Shown piece after piece: positions 4,647 to 5,326 of a stretch of 5,326 nt of DNA (its first letter is position 1; the number at the start of each line of letters is the position of its first letter). The stretch comes from Actinomycetota bacterium (lineage in GTDB: Bacteria; Actinomycetota; Acidimicrobiia; Acidimicrobiales; Ilumatobacteraceae). A program made the translations under genes and the position numbers. The stretch covers positions 1 through 5,326 of the forward strand of contig RFTA01000039.1 in the NCBI GenBank assembly GCA_009923685.1. The letters run 5' to 3'. The notes beneath the pieces were generated by a model. The model did not search any database, had not been told where the DNA came from, and saw only the letters and a program-made list of their open reading frames with translations.

Positions 4647-5326
4647 ATGCGTGTGGCCTACTCTTTGGAACAGTGCTGGCATCGCGTGCCCGGTGGTACT
4701 GCGACCGCAGCCTTAGAGGTTGCGCGGGTTCTCCCGGGTTTGCGCCGCGACATCGAACTCGTGGGGTTTGCCGGTCGCCACAACTTGGCGCCACAAAGTG
4801 CATTTCAACCACCGATAAGCGTTCATCAACTCGCGCTTGGTGGGCCGGCGCTTTATGAGGCGTCAATGCGATTTGGTCGGCCAAAGGTCGAACGCGCAAC
4901 GGGCAAAGTTGACTTGTTGCATTGCACCTCGATAATTCCGTTTGCGACAAATGCCAAAATGGTTGCGACGATTCATGACCTTGCATTTTTGAAATTCCCG
5001 CAATTTTTTAGTCGACGCGGCAACTCAGTGTTTAGACGTAGTCTAAAAATTTTGTTGAAGCGTGCCGACATGTTGCTTTGCTCATCGCAGGCGACGCTCG
5101 CAGATTGTTCTGAGTTCGGCTTTTCGCCAGATCGGTTATCTCATGTGCCTCTTGGAGTTTCTGCGCCAATGGTGATGACGACCCGTGATCAGATCAAGAC
5201 CCGCTATCGGTTGCCCGAAAATTATTTGCTGTTCGTCGGCACGCTCGAGCCTCGAAAAAATTTGTCGCAACTTATTGCGGCACTTGAAACTCTCGGCGAC
5301 TCGGTGCCCGACCTGGTGGTGGTTGG
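4647..5326 (+). CDS. GT4 family glycosyltransferase, 3' truncated by window
   Basis: The first 226 codons of a GT-B fold, GT4-type glycosyltransferase, cut by the window end with no stop reached. Members move a sugar from a nucleotide donor to a growing glycan or lipid acceptor at the cytosolic face of the membrane. The N-terminal domain starts MRVAYSLEQ with the Gly-rich loop PGGT (15-18). It continues with VDLLHCTS (88-95), VATIHDLAF (106-114), and LLCSSQAT (143-150) leading to LSHVPLGV (164-171), the usual end of the acceptor domain. The donor-domain motif FVGTLEPRKNL (196-206) carries the Arg203/Lys204 pair expected to bind the nucleotide diphosphate. GAAGGA touches the ATG directly, too close for a normal ribosome site; a CAGAAT 7 bases upstream could instead give a leaderless transcript. 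It diverges from the fcl-like gene, which suggests a surface-glycan locus. Donor and acceptor are unknown. Confidence 0.9.
   Translation, partial: MRVAYSLEQCWHRVPGGTATAALEVARVLPGLRRDIELVGFAGRHNLAPQSAFQPPISVHQLALGGPALYEASMRFGRPKVERATGKVDLLHCTSIIPFATNAKMVATIHDLAFLKFPQFFSRRGNSVFRRSLKILLKRADMLLCSSQATLADCSEFGFSPDRLSHVPLGVSAPMVMTTRDQIKTRYRLPENYLLFVGTLEPRKNLSQLIAALETLGDSVPDLVVV

Noticed and set aside
4545..4682. Longer form of the fcl-like gene starting at 4682
   Set aside because: It would add 46 residues before the Rossmann motif and cover the start of the divergent glycosyltransferase; the ATG at 4544 gives normal family spacing.
4549..4986. 145-residue minus-strand open frame
   Set aside because: It lies wholly opposite the glycosyltransferase and the promoter spacer, is Arg/His/Pro-rich and shows no domain; it is a shadow of the real gene.
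1..5326. CRISPR array, tRNA/rRNA, insertion sequence, defence or toxin-antitoxin genes
   Set aside because: I saw no regularly spaced repeats, cloverleaf-like segment, transposase motif or known defence domain; nearly all sequence is accounted for by housekeeping-type genes.

Overview
The window looks like an ordinary, tightly packed stretch of chromosome from an actinobacterium of intermediate GC content (roughly half). The evidence is a DnaE2-type error-prone polymerase, a DUF3039 protein (a family found essentially in Actinobacteria) and an FmdB zinc ribbon of the actinobacterial C-x3-H type. The moderate GC, short spacers and near absence of Shine-Dalgarno sites would fit a streamlined aquatic lineage such as an Acidimicrobiia relative, but that placement is inference.

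Layout. 1-1137 (+) is the 3' third of dnaE2. It overlaps tail to tail by 18 bp with a minus-strand pair: a LysE/RhtB-type exporter (1120-1746) and, upstream of it, a DUF3039 gene (1756 to about 2061). A 75-bp divergent spacer, holding two perfect 9-bp direct repeats, separates DUF3039 from fmdB (+, 2137-2364). The fmdB stop interlocks with the stop of a minus-strand gene set: a GDP-L-fucose synthase-like gene (4544-3567), a rhomboid protease (3562-2783, 4-bp gap) and a small RadC-like protein of unknown function (2759-2361, 23-bp gap), in that order of transcription. A second divergent spacer (4545-4646) leads to a GT4 glycosyltransferase (+, from 4647) that runs off the window.

How the genes fit together. 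The fucose synthase-like enzyme and the glycosyltransferase are plausibly the edge of a surface-glycan locus, one making a deoxy-sugar nucleotide and the other building the glycan. The rhomboid and RadC-like genes appear to be co-transcribed with the former without an obvious shared pathway. DnaE2 belongs to SOS mutagenesis; its partners ImuA/ImuB are not visible here.

There is no gene-free stretch above 300 bases, and I saw no tRNA, rRNA, CRISPR array or insertion sequence. I did not find a clearly new multi-gene system. The points most worth a second look are the RadC-like protein without metal ligands, the 9-bp repeats in the DUF3039/fmdB spacer, and the hairpins placed inside the neighbouring gene's codons at both convergent junctions.
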